Shown here one piece after another: positions 48,935 through 61,059 of a stretch of 64,000 nucleotides of DNA. The stretch's first letter is position 1. The number at the start of each line of letters is the position of its first letter. The notes beneath the pieces were generated by a model. The model was given only the letters and a program-made list of their open reading frames with translations, ran no database searches and was not told the origin of the DNA. The position numbers and the translations under genes were made by a program. Source of the stretch: Alligator mississippiensis (taxonomy: Eukaryota; Chordata; Crocodylia; Alligatoridae); assembly GCF_030867095.1 (NCBI RefSeq), contig NC_081835.1:18608501-18672500 (forward strand), given 5' to 3'.

Positions 48935-49500
48935 GTCCCTTGAGGTAAGCATGAAGCGAGAGCTATCTCGCTGCATTTTGACACACAGTTACCAAATCCT
49001 TTCTATCTCCGTGTATTCCCTTTACTTTATTTAATAAATGAAATCTCATCAACTTATCCTTCTTCTATTATCACTGCTGACATCAATCTGATAATATTGG
49101 CTTGGCGTGGAATCGTGCTATTATATGTCCTCTTGATATTTAATTTAAGAGAAACGTCTGCAGTGGGGTGAATATGTGAAGCAAGCTTTTTATTACTGGC
49201 AGCAGTAAGGACGCTGGGAGTGAATTAGACATTCATCTTAGTCAGGGCCAATCTAATAGCTCAAAAGAGGTTTTCTCCTTAACCCTCTCCTAGCTGGTTA
49301 GCAGTGGCAGGTAACGGCTGCTCCAGTCAACGGCGGCGTTCATTTATCTTGGCAAATTCCTTTTTGTGTGGATATAAAGCTACTGAAGAAGTGTCAAGCA
49401 TCTGGGAGGTTAAAGCAAGGTGCTGAGTGAATTTCCACCATAAATTCTGGGTTAGTAAATGAATGCTGGACTAAATCTCTATTGATTAATCAAGTAGTAA
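48935..49500. promoter_or_regulatory. Candidate conserved non-coding element, the strongest in the window by texture
   Basis: About 560 bp with no repeat signature, AT-rich yet retaining many CpGs (for example GGCTTGGCGTGGAATCGTGC and TCAACGGCGGCGTTCATTT). It includes the hairpin AGCGAGAGCTATCTCGCT (48955-48972) and the perfect palindrome TTGATTAATCAA (49482-49493). Its many TAAT/ATTA and TTTATT words are typical of long vertebrate developmental enhancers. Conservation cannot be tested here. Confidence 0.45.
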
Positions 49501-49759
49501 CACTGCACCTTCCCCAGCATGCACACTCACAGAAAACCAGCTCTTGCAGGGACAATTTAATGGCAAGATCCTTGGGGCTCCCGACCCCATGAGCAGAGAT
49601 GCCCAGATGCAAAAAACAGCACAGCAATGGGCTACAAGCAAAGCACTGATTGCTGCTGCCTTCTTTGGATGACGATTACTGATTGAGGAGTCGGAGGTAG
49701 AGGTGGAAATCACCCCCTGGATCTGGAGAAAAAAGCCTGATCTCCAGGATGGACCAGAG

Positions 49760-49930
49760 CAGGGGTGGGCAAAATGCGGCCCCCACCAGGCCATTCTGTC
49801 AGGCCCATGGGGCCCCTCAGAAATTTAGAAAATTAATATTTATCTGCCCCGGGCTGCCTGTCATGTGGCTCTTGATGGCTTGCCAAAACTCAGTAAGCAG
49901 CCCTCCGCCCAAAATAATTGCCCGCCCCTG
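49760..49930 (+). mobile_element. hAT-type MITE, 171 bp
   Basis: CAGGGGTGGGCAA at the left and TTGCCCGCCCCTG at the right are inverted ends. The flanks GACCAGAG and GGCTAGAG (six of eight identical) fit a hAT target duplication. The right third, ending with CCAAAACTCAGTAAGCAGCC, is shared with the element ending at 61729, so they are one family. Confidence 0.88.
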
Positions 49931-50224
49931 GGCTAGAGGGGAAAGGAAAAGCCTGTCAGGTCACCAACAGACATCTGAAGGGTGTGAGGGGGGATTTGCC
50001 AGTTTGTTTGGGGTACAGAGACTTCTGGAGAATTTAAGCCCCATTTAAACTTGAACTTACCTGTAGTTAGTTGCACTGAGGAAAAAAATAGAGCTGTAAA
50101 TGCTGCAGTTACTAAGACAATGATGGGGAAAAAAAGATTCTGTTTGAAAGACTGGTGTAAAAAATGGCCACTATGTCTAGCCAGCCAGTCAGCCAAGGGA
50201 GGTCAGTATAGTCCCTGTCCAAAC

Positions 50225-50245
50225 TGTATGTGTGCGCACACACAC
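50225..50245. repeat. Alternating purine-pyrimidine tract
   Basis: Twenty-one bases of strict alternation with the palindrome TGTGTGCGCACACA inside; a Z-DNA-prone sequence. Confidence 0.8.
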
Positions 50246-50249
50246 CCAT

Positions 50250-52430
50250 CAAAATCTTCCTCAGATTTACAAGCTTTTAAACTTTTGTTTCATACCCTGT
50301 CTTCCTCTTTCTTAGACAGAGCTCCCCATGCTGGACATCAGTTTAAATAAGAACTGTGGACTTTCCTTTTCTCCCATGGTCGCCCATCCTGAAAATGCCC
50401 CAAATCATCTATACACATAAAAAAAAAATATTCTATTTTTTCTTGCAACTGAAACACACCATCTGGGTGGAGAGACAGTAGTAACATTTTAGGGGGTGGC
50501 AGACCTTTAGGCCAGTAAAGAGAAGAAATGTCCTACTGGTTATATATACCAAGCAAAGTAGTGTACAATTGTTAATTGTTACAGTGGCCCTAGACATAGT
50601 CAAAAGGTGTCACCACAAGTTAAGCAGCTGCTTCATTTACCTAGGGAGGGGGAGAGGGGGGGAAATATTCATGCTGGATTTTATCCTGCACTTGAAGATG
50701 AGTTTGGGATAAAGACCAAAGGGATCTAGAGGACATTCAAATGCATCTACTCAGGCAGTGCCCTCAGATGAAGGTTGTGCATACAGTGCTGTGACAGTAG
50801 CTATCTCAGATAGCTGCAGCAGTCCTGGTAAAGCAGCAAGGAACTCACTGCAGGGTGCAAAACCTTAGAGAATAGCTGGGTGGACAGCTAGGGCTGAATC
50901 CATGCTGCTGTGGCTAGACAGCTTTAAAATGATCTGACTTGAGTATACCGATGCTACAGTACAGCCACAGCTCTGCCTTCAGCAGAGACCCTCCACAGCA
51001 GCAGGAAGGAGACAGGTTGGGTTGAGGTGCACTGGTGACTTGTATAATAGCTGAAGAGGGTGTTTGGGCATACAGGGCACAATATAAGTTTGGTTTTGTT
51101 TTTTTGTTTTTAGAGTGAGCATATTAGCGCTTTGGTCTCATGCTGCAGTGTTGCTTTACAGTATTGCACAAAACCCCATAAGTGGCTAACTGACCTGGAA
51201 AACTGCATTCTCCCTTTGGTGGTACTTGCCTGTCACTGATGGCTTCTCTTTAACACATCAGGAAAAAAATTTCTGGAGGGATACACCACAAAGTACATAG
51301 AAAGAGTACATCTTTCCTGATTATTGTATCTTTGACATTTACAGCAGAGAATTAAAGACAAATCTAGTTATTTCATTCAGAAATAAACTCGTCACCACAG
51401 AGAAAGCAGCTGAGAAAGCAAATTTCCAGTGGCCTTTTGCATCTGAATGCAGCAACAGCCAGCCCCGTAACCTCTCCGCTGCCTGTGGAATTACCTGCCC
51501 CAGACCGTCAGTTCAGTAACGTGGCTAGAATTAAAAGGGAGAAAACTGAGGGTAAGATTTAACTGGTCCTCACCCTCTAATTGTGAGAATTCAACATCAT
51601 ACTTACCCCTACAAAGATGACCTAACCAAACCGCGTGCCTCAGCACCAACAGCTAATCACCTATGTGATACTGGTATTAGAAAGAAAAAAATTCCTGCTT
51701 ATCCTCACATAGTCATGAACGTTAAATACTTCATGGGGCTCCTTCCTCAAAGCATCAAGCTTGAACAGTCTTACAGAGGGCTGGGATACAAGGTTGGAGA
51801 GAACCACGGCCCAATCTGCTATGACATATACTATGTTGCATCATCAAACAGCTGCTACATCCCACCCCAAAAACCATTTCAGCAGCAGGTGAAAGTATTC
51901 TTACCCATGCCACGGAAGCATTTACTTAATTAGCATTTGTAAAGCCCTTTGAACTTTGGAGGACTGGATGATCCTGTACAAGCACTAAGTAATATACTTC
52001 CACTTTCAAATCTTACTGTGATTATAAGTTGCAAGCCATAGAGCCAATCTCCACAGCAAATTGCATGCACTTAGATGAACTTTACCCTTTCTATTCAAGA
52101 TCCTTCTCTTCCTCTCCATCACAACTATACAGGAATCATTCTGAAGTCTAGAGCATTTAAAACCTGGCTACTAAGAACAAAAAGTCAACAGAAATGTCTA
52201 AACATCATGACAAACTGTTGGCATACAATTTGTCACCCCCATGTTATGGTCACAGAAGCCCGTCAACCAAGAAGGTCTATTCTGCCACACAGATCTCTGA
52301 AGGCACAAAATGGCATTGCCCAACAAGAGGGCACCTGAAGTTAAAGGAGCAGAAATGCAATGAAGAGTCTGTCGTTAAATACCCAAGAATCTCTGGTCCA
52401 TTTACCACGTAGCTCTAGAACACATTAAAC
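50250..52430. other. Intronic stretch, nothing firmly recognised
   Basis: 50760-51000 may be a decayed MITE. 51935-52005 resembles a LINE/SINE 3' end (TTTGTAAAGCCCTTTGAAC). An open frame at 51583-51933 has no recognisable domain. Confidence 0.45.
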
Positions 52431-52439
52431 TTCTCCATT

Positions 52440-52558
52440 CCCCTTTGAAATAAATATTCTCCTAGTTTTACAGATGCTAAAACTGATGGTGATAAAGTTA
52501 AGCAATTTGCTTGAGGTGCAGGAGTCAGTGACAGAACTGGGATTTCTCTGCAGAGATG
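52440..52558 (-). repeat. MIR-like SINE remnant
   Basis: TTTTACAGATGCTAAAACTG, AAGTTAAGCAATTTGCTTGA and GACAGAACTGGGATTTCTCT follow the reversed MIR core closely. Confidence 0.7.
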
Positions 52559-52559
52559 G

Positions 52560-54935
52560 ATGGCATGGTCCTACATCACCCGGCCTCCTGTCTTCTTGTT
52601 CTCTTGGCCACACTCCACACAAGTGGCTTGCTGTTCCCCGTTTCATCACTGAATACCCCTGGACAGCTCTGACCGTGGCTTCTTCTGTTTTGGTCACATG
52701 CATTCAGAGCAACTCCAGTAATGTCTACAGCATGGCAGATGGCAAGTGGCATGGTACAACAGAAAAAAATACTTTTTCCACAGACAGGCAATTCCAATGT
52801 ACATTTGGACACAAATACTTTACTGGTTATGATGGTAGGCACTCTGCCAGTTTTGAAGAGGAAAGGAAAATTACAGCCCGTTTCATGCCTTGCCAGGAGA
52901 TATAAAAGTTAACAGAACTAGCTCTCCTGCTTACAAACACTGCACACCATTTCTTTAAAAAACGCCATGCTCCTGAGGTTGACTAGCAAAGATGAAGAGT
53001 CTAAAGTTAGCAACAAAATGGCCTCTGGAAGCCAAAAAGGAATGAGTCAGACCCCCGTTGCTGGAAGGAGCTCTCTGAATCAGAAGAAGCTGGCTGAGCT
53101 CCCACAAGGCAGAAAAGCAATATAGCAAAAGCAGTAACCGCCTCCAAAATAAAACACAGCCCTACAGGTGACCTGAGCAGGGAGATTTTTTAAAGAAGAA
53201 GATAAACAACAACATTTAAAACCTGGTTAACATCACAGTTTGGGAACAGACTATGTGCAGCTTGCCAAGCCCATGGTATTATTGACCCTTGGAATGTGAG
53301 GGTTGCAGTGATCCACACTGCAGTGCTTTGGGGAATAGCTAGCTGCTGGGAGACTGCTAGATTGGTATGGGCGTTTGGAAATTACAACACAAAAAGCTAA
53401 AAGAATGGTTTAAACCCCCCCAAAAAAAAGACAACCACGCTTATTTATTACACCTGCAAAACAAGTTAGGAAGGTTCATTTTGTTTCACCTACAGAGAAA
53501 AGAGCTTGTACTACCATCAGCCTGCCACAAGAGATGCCGTCCTTGCAAAGCTACCCCCACCATCAAGTGTTCAAGCAGTACTTTTCACCCTGAAGGGCCA
53601 TGAGGCATTTTACTAGCCCTCTAGAGTAAAAATTACCCCACAAATGACATGCAGACACTTCCAGAGTGGGCAGCACAGCTAACAGCTACATTGGTACATT
53701 CACAGGACACTAGAAGAGCACTGTCGACTGAAGCTGCAGAAGAAATTTATGGAGGAAGGACGCAGCTGTACCAATTAAAATTCAGGTTGGATTCTGGAGC
53801 TTATTACAAGAATCCATAGCACCATTTTCAAGCAGCAACAACTTCAGTTTAGATCTCACGTAAATTATGTCTTCAGCACCACAGCATCTCCTTGCACGAT
53901 ACTGTGCAATTTGTTCAGCACTGACCCAGCAGGAAGAGCATCAGCACCAAACACCTACTCCTTTAAGTGCCGGTAATGCTACTGTTGCAGGAGAAATGCA
54001 AAGCTTCATACCTTGGTCTTGGCAAGCAGCAGAGCCCCGAAATGCCTTTAAAGAATCCAAGAGATTCTTGTAAAAATAACACGGTCGACAGTTTTTAATT
54101 CAGAGAAGAGCATATGCTTTGAAACAGACACCAAAGGCATCTCTCAAAAGTTAAAAGGGACCAATGACGACTTCAGGCTCTTTCTCCTTCGGCTGCTAGT
54201 GACAGAGCGAGTTCCAGCCATATGAGCAAGCTGCTGAAAAGTTCTCTCCAAGGAAAGAGCACTTAGACAGACCACCCCGGACACACTAAGGTCTGCCAAA
54301 TCAGTGTGGGCCCGTGGCTGCAAAATGTGCCCCAGGCAGGCAGGAAAGGCTTTCAGGACCCCTGGAAGTTGCAGCAGATAAATATTGGTTCATACTTCCC
54401 ATCTCCAGGGGGCCTAGGTGAGGTTAGGTTCCCAAGGTTTCAGTGTCAATGGGGCCCAGAGGACTTCAAACCAAGTGCAGCAGAAGAATATTGGTTGTAC
54501 TGGGGTTTATCTGGAAAAAAAAAAAATCTAATTCTATAATGGATGATGAATGTGTGATGCTCACTGGACTAGGATGCTCCAAAGCTATGAAAGGAAAGCT
54601 GCTGCCTGACTAAGTGCCTCTTATCTGCCAAGAACACCTAACCGCATTGGCACCGATCTCTGGGGAGACAAAATGGAAGGCTGTTTCTGGGGACAGCACC
54701 ACCAGAAGTAGTGTACAGATATTGTGCCGTACCCGTTATCTCCTAAAAGAATGGGATTCAATGGGCATACGGTGAAGTATTAGCTCTGACCTCCAGTCCA
54801 TCAGTACTTGCCCCCTCACGTTCTCTTTAGTACTACTGACATTGTTCCCTCCCATCACCCCACCCTTGCTCCAAGGGACAAATCTGACTTTCAGTAATAA
54901 ATATAAGCATCTCTCACAGAGCATATAATTCAGAA
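52560..54935. other. Intronic stretch, nothing recognised
   Basis: The open frame at 52474-52905 begins inside the MIR remnant and has no conserved words. No exon seen. Confidence 0.5.
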
Positions 54936-54939
54936 GCAT

Positions 54940-55150
54940 GAATACAATTACTGTTCAAAATAGCAACAGTGCCCTTGAAATCAGTTGTTACTGAATTAAT
55001 GACCAGATTGTTAGGAGTGTTACCTCAGCTTTGCCTCAGGCTGCTAATTAGCAAACAAGTCATTAATTCACTTGTAACAAGTGGTTTCTCAGGCATTATT
55101 GCTTCTGACATCTTTAATTCACCACTCTTTTTTGGAAAGCTTCTCCCAAT
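54940..55150. promoter_or_regulatory. Candidate conserved non-coding element
   Basis: Unique AT-rich block with the 10-bp palindrome GCTAATTAGC (55043-55052), a homeodomain dimer-like word, plus ACTGAATTAATGACC, GTCATTAATTCACTTG and CTTTAATTCACC. Enhancer-like texture. Confidence 0.4.
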
Positions 55151-55154
55151 AACC

Positions 55155-55775
55155 TGGGCTTCAAAACTCAACCCCTTGCAGCCACCCCCAGCACAGGACA
55201 TGTGCAGAAAGGCAACTACAGGCATTTGCTGTAGGCCAAATGGATGTCATGAATCAATATTCAGGGCAGCTTCCCAAAGGAGGGAAGTGAAGGCTGAAGA
55301 AGTTCCTCACTTCACAGCAGACTAGTAACCTCCACCCAGATGAGTTCTGAAATGCCCTGAAACCTGAAGAGCTCTTGCTCCTGCCCAATTGCTTTCTCAC
55401 CGCATAATCCCCAAACTAAGCGTGACAGTGCTCTGGTTCCATTTTCACTTCCGTTCTTTATGATGAAGTGCCTGTGCCTTCCTGAAAACTTGATCTGCCA
55501 GCCAGATGTATGTAACTGCATTGGAAACTTTCGGCTGCAGTTGCCTTTTAACATTAGCTTTCAGTGGTACAGAGATGTCTCCCGATCAGAGTCCACTCTG
55601 CCTATGTCCCTTAGTCCATCAATCTAGGGATTTCAAAACACTACTCGGAGGCAGAGCAGCTAAACAACTTCCATATTAATGCCAATACGAAAGCCCTTAT
55701 GCACTTCATGAAGGTTTGACACCTCCTCCCTATTAGGACCAGATCATAGGTGGTCTAACCTAGTGGATTAGGCCA
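55155..55775. other. Intronic stretch, nothing recognised
   Basis: No gene or repeat assigned. Confidence 0.45.
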
Positions 55776-55779
55776 CTGG

Positions 55780-56280
55780 GGGAGTGCAGGAGCCAAATCA
55801 CAAGGGTATATGAATCAGAAACCAAATCCAGCCTGAGTCAAGGCTCAGAATCAAAAGCCAGTGCCAAGGTCAGTATAAGCCAAAGTCAGAACTGAAGTTG
55901 GGGTATTCCCGGGGCCAAAGCCAAAGTTAGGCAAGTCAAGAGTCAGAGACTCTTATCAGATCTGAGGGCAATTTCCAGAAAGCCAGAGTCTAGGAACAGA
56001 GTGAAGCAGTCTCAGGAACCAGAAAACTGGGATCAGAGAGGCTTACCAAAGCAGGCCTTCAGGGTAGAACTGCTGGCTGGCTGGCAGCCCATGCCATAGG
56101 GAGAACTAAAGGGGGAGGCTGCTTTTCCAGCAACCAGTAGAGACGCCCAAACAGTGACCAACTGGATCAGTAGCTGAGGCAGAGCTGCCAAATCACAGCC
56201 CCCAGACAAGTGTGGCCCCAAAGAGGCAGTTAGCCCAGTCTGGGCTGCCTGTTAGGGCCCCTGACACTCCCCTGCTATTG
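55780..56280. repeat. Interspersed repeat built on a short AGCCAAAGTCAG-like motif
   Basis: 55790-56000 is a run of degenerate purine-rich units (AAGCCAGTGCCAAGGTCAG, AAGCCAAAGTCAGAA, AAGCCAAAGTTAGGCAAGTC, AAGCCAGAGTC). It is followed by CTGGCAGCCC and a tail GGGCCCCTGACACTCCCCTG. The layout recalls LTR-like or SINE-like repeats of turtles and crocodilians, from memory. A hAT element lies just to the right. Confidence 0.55.
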
Positions 56281-56301
56281 CAGCTGTTCTACCACCAATA
56301 G

Positions 56302-56711
56302 CAGTGGTCACCAACAAGTGGATCTTGATCCACCAGTAGATTTCAGAGCTGCTTATGGTAGATCCAAGGCTGGGGTAGGGAGCCAAGTGCATGTGCCCCA
56401 GCCCAGCAGGTCAGTCCGTGGGGGACAGAAGGGGCAGAGGCTAGATCGAGGACTCCGCAGAGGGGCAGTGCCACGGAGGCAGGAGCAGGGGTAAGTTGAG
56501 CAGGGCCCCAGCCGGGCAGGACTTACCTGCTTGGGACACGCACCCCCAATAATTCTCTCTCCCTCTGACTGAATCTGCCCCCCCTGCTCACCCCACAGAC
56601 TTACCTCGGGGGGGGGGGGGGGGCGTGTGTTTGGTGGCAGCGCACAGTAGATCTTGGATTGCTTTTAAGTGCCAAAGGTGATCTCCTACTTAAAAAGGTT
56701 GGAGACCACTG
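56302..56711. mobile_element. hAT-type non-autonomous DNA transposon, 410 bp
   Basis: CAGTGGTCACCAAC at the left and GTTGGAGACCACTG at the right are terminal inverted repeats. Subterminal GTAGATTTC and GTAGATC words recur. The flanks ACCAATAG and GCCTACAG share five of eight bases, a weak but hAT-sized duplication. The interior is GC-rich and holds a G16 run. No transposase. Confidence 0.83.
56608..56623 (+). repeat. G16 homopolymer
   Basis: Sixteen consecutive G inside the hAT element; length in the assembly may be unreliable. Confidence 0.9.
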
Positions 56712-56719
56712 GCCTACAG

Positions 56720-58520
56720 CACCTTTCACATGTTTGAAAAGAGACTGCCATCGTATGCTGGGTTCAGTGATTAATCTGCATGGGACTATAGGTATAGCCT
56801 AGCTCCATCATACCAGCTTTCAGTTGTCATCACAAACAGGAGACAATATTGCCAATGTTGCACTGGGACAATCTGTGACCTGCACAACAGGAGGGGCTTT
56901 TATTTAGACAATCCCCAAGAACTGTGAAAAGAAGATGTGACGATTTAGCTAAAACATGCTATCTGGTAAAATTTCACTGTGGCAGTAGCTGTTTAAGGAC
57001 TTAACAATCACTCCCAGGAAGAATAAAAGGTGGCCAAACAGAACAGTTATGCAATCCCAAGCCAGCCTGTGCAACCTTCTTCACAACATGCCAGCCCCAG
57101 AGTAAAAAGGACCCTTAGAATAGAAAACAGCCCTTACAAATCACCCAAGATTGTCTGAGTGCCAGGTCCTGAAATCAATGCACTGCTGGAAACAGCTGTT
57201 TAACAATGGGTCTTCCTGAACCAGTAAGGAAAATGTATAAGTGAGAGTGTAAATGGCACAAAACCATTTCCAGCTCCATTGCAAAGGGCTATTACCACTT
57301 GTTTCTAAAGACTCACGCTTGCTGAAATGGCACTAAAGCCAACACTGCACCCTCTACTCCAACACTTAATACATTCTAGCTGCTACTTTGTGAAAACATG
57401 TAACCTTAGAGCCAGTTTCAGCAGTACTCCAGTTTTTGAGTTCAGACCAGGTTTGCAAACATAACAGTATGCTGCCAGCCTGAGAAGAAATCCCTTTGGT
57501 AGGTATATTAGATCAACGTATATGGTTCAGAATCAACAAAGGCCAAAATAGAAGCAACTCGACAAGCCTAAGCTGAGAGGGAGGCCGGAGGCAGGAAAGT
57601 AGCAAGGTCCTTTTTATGCAGGAGTGAGAGAGAAATCCCACAGCAATTTTGATTGAAGGACATGTCTCGTCCTTTCTTCTCTTTGGGTTTCATTATGGTC
57701 AATGTAATATCTGCTTCAGTCTTCTAGCCTTGCATGCAGTCCCCTCTGAGCAGAAATGCTTGGACTTAGTTAAACTGCCCTGTGTCCAGCTCCAGGATTC
57801 ACGATCAAGCAGAATATCCCCATGTAACAATCTTCTCAATCTTCCCAAATGCTACAGAACCCAGGAAAAATGTCGGCAGTTTCTCTAGGATTTGTTCACT
57901 GGCACCCCTTCCAATTTAGGCCTTTCACTGTTAAAAAGTCTTGTGAAATTTAATAAGATCCTCGCTTTCATGAACATTGAACTTGGCCATAAATTCTCAG
58001 TTCCAAGCTCACTCTCTACCTAGGAGGTGTTGGCTCCATACCCATGCTGAGTCGGTGCAGATCTCCCTTTCATATTCAGCCCAGGCAGACACTTGCCAAC
58101 TTCTCGAACATAACCATTTTAAATCTATTAGGTTTAAAGATCCAAGGACCGTTACATAAAACTCTTGAGATATAAGGTCCCTTATGGAGTAAGTCTAGTG
58201 GAGAGTCTGCCAGGAAGAAAGGTGCCTTGTGGATTCTAGTCTGATATCTATCAGGATGACAAAAATAGGAGGCACATTCTTTAAACACTCATTGATAACA
58301 GCACAAAGCATCTGCAGTCCTCTCTGCGTGGCGTGCAAAGCAACAGGGCTCAGGCAAAGCTGCTTCGGAGAGAGTTCAGCCGACCATAAGGAGATCTCAG
58401 AGGGAAATTCAGCTCCAAAACAATTTTATCTTTTAACAACTTCTTAATCCTCTCACCCCACCCCACTCCTGCAGCTTTACCTTTGAGCGCCATGCGCCTG
58501 CACCCACCCATGCCGACTCT
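56720..58520. other. Intronic stretch, nothing recognised
   Basis: No gene or repeat assigned. Confidence 0.5.
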
Positions 58521-58527
58521 TGCTTCC

Positions 58528-58612
58528 AAATTTAAAAAAATAATAATAATAAAAACAAGATAAATCCAACTTGATAAAAAGAAAATAAATGAAAAATTAA
58601 AAAAAAACAGCA
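58528..58612 (+). repeat. A-rich low-complexity tract
   Basis: Runs of AAT and AAAA units dominate. Confidence 0.85.
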
Positions 58613-58654
58613 CTTTGAGGATAAGTCTGGAGCGCCTGCACTAAGCCATAACCT

Positions 58655-58930
58655 CTTTACTGATTTTTTTTCCCCCCTTAACAGATTCAGGCACTGTAAT
58701 AACATTTAATCCTCAGAAGCTAATCTAAATGTAACACTCAAAAGAAGACAAAGACAACGCTGAAGAAAAAAATTTGGCCACTGCCTTTTGGGAGTCCTGC
58801 TTTATCCCCGGAGCGAGAGCATTAATAGAGCTTGGAATGAAATGCCATTTTATTCTCTGTAGCAGGGAGGGGATTAACAAGTTGTCTTCTCTAAACCCAG
58901 TCTGAGTCATGGCTCCCTGAGCACTGAGAA
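58655..58930. promoter_or_regulatory. Candidate conserved non-coding element
   Basis: Repeat-free block with CTGTAATAACATTTAATCC, GAAGCTAATCTAAATG, CCCCGGAGCGAGAGCATTAA and AATGCCATTTTATTCTC, retained CpGs included. Enhancer-like by texture. Confidence 0.38.
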
Positions 58931-58934
58931 AAGG

Positions 58935-59088
58935 ACGTGGAGCAAAGTGAAGGGTGGGGAGCACTGGCCTTTTATTTACAGGCTGCTTCTTTTGTGGGTG
59001 GCTACTGATGTGCACAGTTTGCTAAACACCAAAAGGGGAGGAAAAAAAGTTCTAGGGCCCCAAACTAATTCCACTGGTTAACCAAAGA
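58935..59088. other. Intronic stretch, nothing recognised
   Basis: Short unique-looking segment with no named feature. Confidence 0.45.
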
Positions 59089-59092
59089 AAAG

Positions 59093-59122
59093 ATAAATAA
59101 ATAAATAAATAAATAAATAAAA
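59093..59122 (+). repeat. (ATAA)n microsatellite
   Basis: About seven tandem ATAA units. Confidence 0.95.
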
Positions 59123-59444
59123 GGCAGCAATTATAATAACATTAGAGAGACATTGTGTCCGTGGCAGTTCTCCAAGCCACCATAGCATGCAAGTAACCAG
59201 GGCACATGACTGAAGGTGCCAAGAGCTACCCATCTTCAGTGGCTTCCTGTTGCTAGGAATGTTCTTCCTGGGCAAAAGATAAAAGCTGGATCCAATTCAG
59301 GACAAACAAGAGGAAGGGCCAACTTCTTGAGATACTGCAGAACAGGCAAGGGCTAAGCTCAGATGAGTGGTCAGGCCTGTGACACAGGGTCAGACATCAA
59401 CACTGAGCCTAGCATCCTGCCCCCAACAGTAAGCAACAGCAGAT

Positions 59445-59605
59445 GCTTCTGTCTTGGGCCCACTGTGTGGCCTAAGTCACATCTCTCCTCTGTACAAGGG
59501 ACATACTGAGGCTGACCTACCTACCTCTCTCATGCACTGAAGATTCCTTGGTGAAGGTCCCTGTACAGCACTGTGAATATGTGAACTGCTGCATAAATAC
59601 TAAGG
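59445..59605 (+). repeat. MIR-like SINE remnant
   Basis: CACTGTGTGGCCTAAGTCAC, ATACTGAGGCTGACC, TACCTACCTCTCTCATGC, TGTACAGCACTGTGAATATG and GCTGCATAAATACTAAGG follow the plus MIR consensus from the core to the 3' end. Confidence 0.62.
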
Positions 59606-59609
59606 AAAC

Positions 59610-60435
59610 CCCTTGACCAGCTGCACAGAGCTGCAGGCAGTAAAAATGACAGGAGAGCAAAGGGGAAAGGGACACTGCAAAAGCCAGGAAGCGCTGAGGA
59701 AGCTGTGCCCATGCTTCATGCTTCTCTCCCCATGCTGTGTACAAGCTACAAAAAGCAGAGCTCTCTCACTAGGAGAGACGCACCAGTTTCATCCCCACCC
59801 TACCATATGTAAGACGACACAAATTCCAGCAAGGTGCCTCATAAAAGGTGAACAAACCGTGGGCAACTTGGTCTCAGTGAATAGAAAAGGCACAGTCTAG
59901 CATCGCACCAGGAGCGCAGACTGGTGCAGGATGAACAAAGAGCTCACAGAATGGGAACAGAGCTCCTCTCCAAGGCAAGGAGAACCCCACTTCCTGTTAC
60001 CTCTAGGCACAGGATCAGCTGCGGTCATGCACACTGAGCACAGGGCTGGCAAACCCAAGCTTTATTCCCAACTCAGGCACAGAACCTGTATAATTGTGTT
60101 TGTGTTTCAGTCTGTTCTTACCTAAGTTTCTCCAGCTGGCCTCTTTGACTTGCCCAGCTTGGTGGATTACCATCAGAGGTGCAGATGGACAAGAACTGTA
60201 GGCATCACACAGCATGAATCATGACTTGCTCCTTCGACTTGGCTCTTGCTCACCAAGCACATGGATCCTTGGGGTAAGGGATAAGAGGAAGCAGATTCCG
60301 CATTCCTCAGCAATGAACAAACAGTGCCTGATAACAGGACCTTGCCACATAACCTTTCAGCCCACAGTAAAGTCAGGAGGAATTTCCCCTCATTCCACCC
60401 AAGCACACAGCTCTGTCCTGCTCTCGAATGGTAAA
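59610..60435. other. Intronic stretch, nothing recognised
   Basis: No exon or repeat assigned. Confidence 0.5.
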
Positions 60436-60439
60436 ACCT

Positions 60440-61055
60440 CTCTCACACATCTGTACTATGTCCAGCCAGGCAGTTCTCGGTGCAGCCGCCCAGAGCCCGC
60501 ACCATGCTGGGCTGCTCTGCAGCTCCACCACCATTTCCACCACCTGGGCTACCCTGTGGCTGCTCTGCACTGTCACCACTGCCACACAGTGCAGCCCAGA
60601 GGTGGCGGTGACGACAGAAGAGCCGCAGGGCAGCCAAGCATAGTGCTGGCTCCAGGCAGCTGCTCCAAGAACTGCCTGACAGTAGCAAAGGGAAGGGCCA
60701 CTTTTTCCCCCATGCCAAGCAACAATTTTTGCCTGGCACTACTGCTGCTACTGAGACTAGGCGGGCGAGTCCAGAGCAGGAGCAGGGTATGCTGGGTTGA
60801 GGCTGTGCACGTGGGTCCCTGCAGGGACTGTGGAGCTGGGGTCAGTGGTGGTGGCAGCCAGAAGGAGCTGCCCCAGGCCCACTGCATGCCCAAAGGGTAG
60901 CAGGACATGCCACAGCCAGGCAATGCGGAGCAGGTGTGGCACTGGCTGGGGCTACACACTGTTGGCAGTGGCGGGGAGGTGCCATAGGGCACGCAGGCTC
61001 TTGGCTGTTGCACAGTGGGAGCAAGTGCTAACTGGCTCAGGGGGGTACATGGGGG
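60440..61055. repeat. GC-rich repeat-like block
   Basis: A sharp rise in GC with CCACC and GTGGTGGCAG units. Long open frames on both strands are by-products of GC composition. The style resembles the GC-rich interiors of the other crocodilian DNA elements here; possibly the inside of the long hAT copy ending at 61729. Confidence 0.5.
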
Positions 61056-61059
61056 GCTG

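Noticed and set aside
51583..51933. 116-codon plus-strand open frame
   Set aside because: No recognisable domain, no coding-like conservation cue, and it sits inside an intron of the opposite strand.
52474..52905. 143-codon plus-strand open frame
   Set aside because: Its start is inside a MIR remnant, and the rest has no family resemblance.
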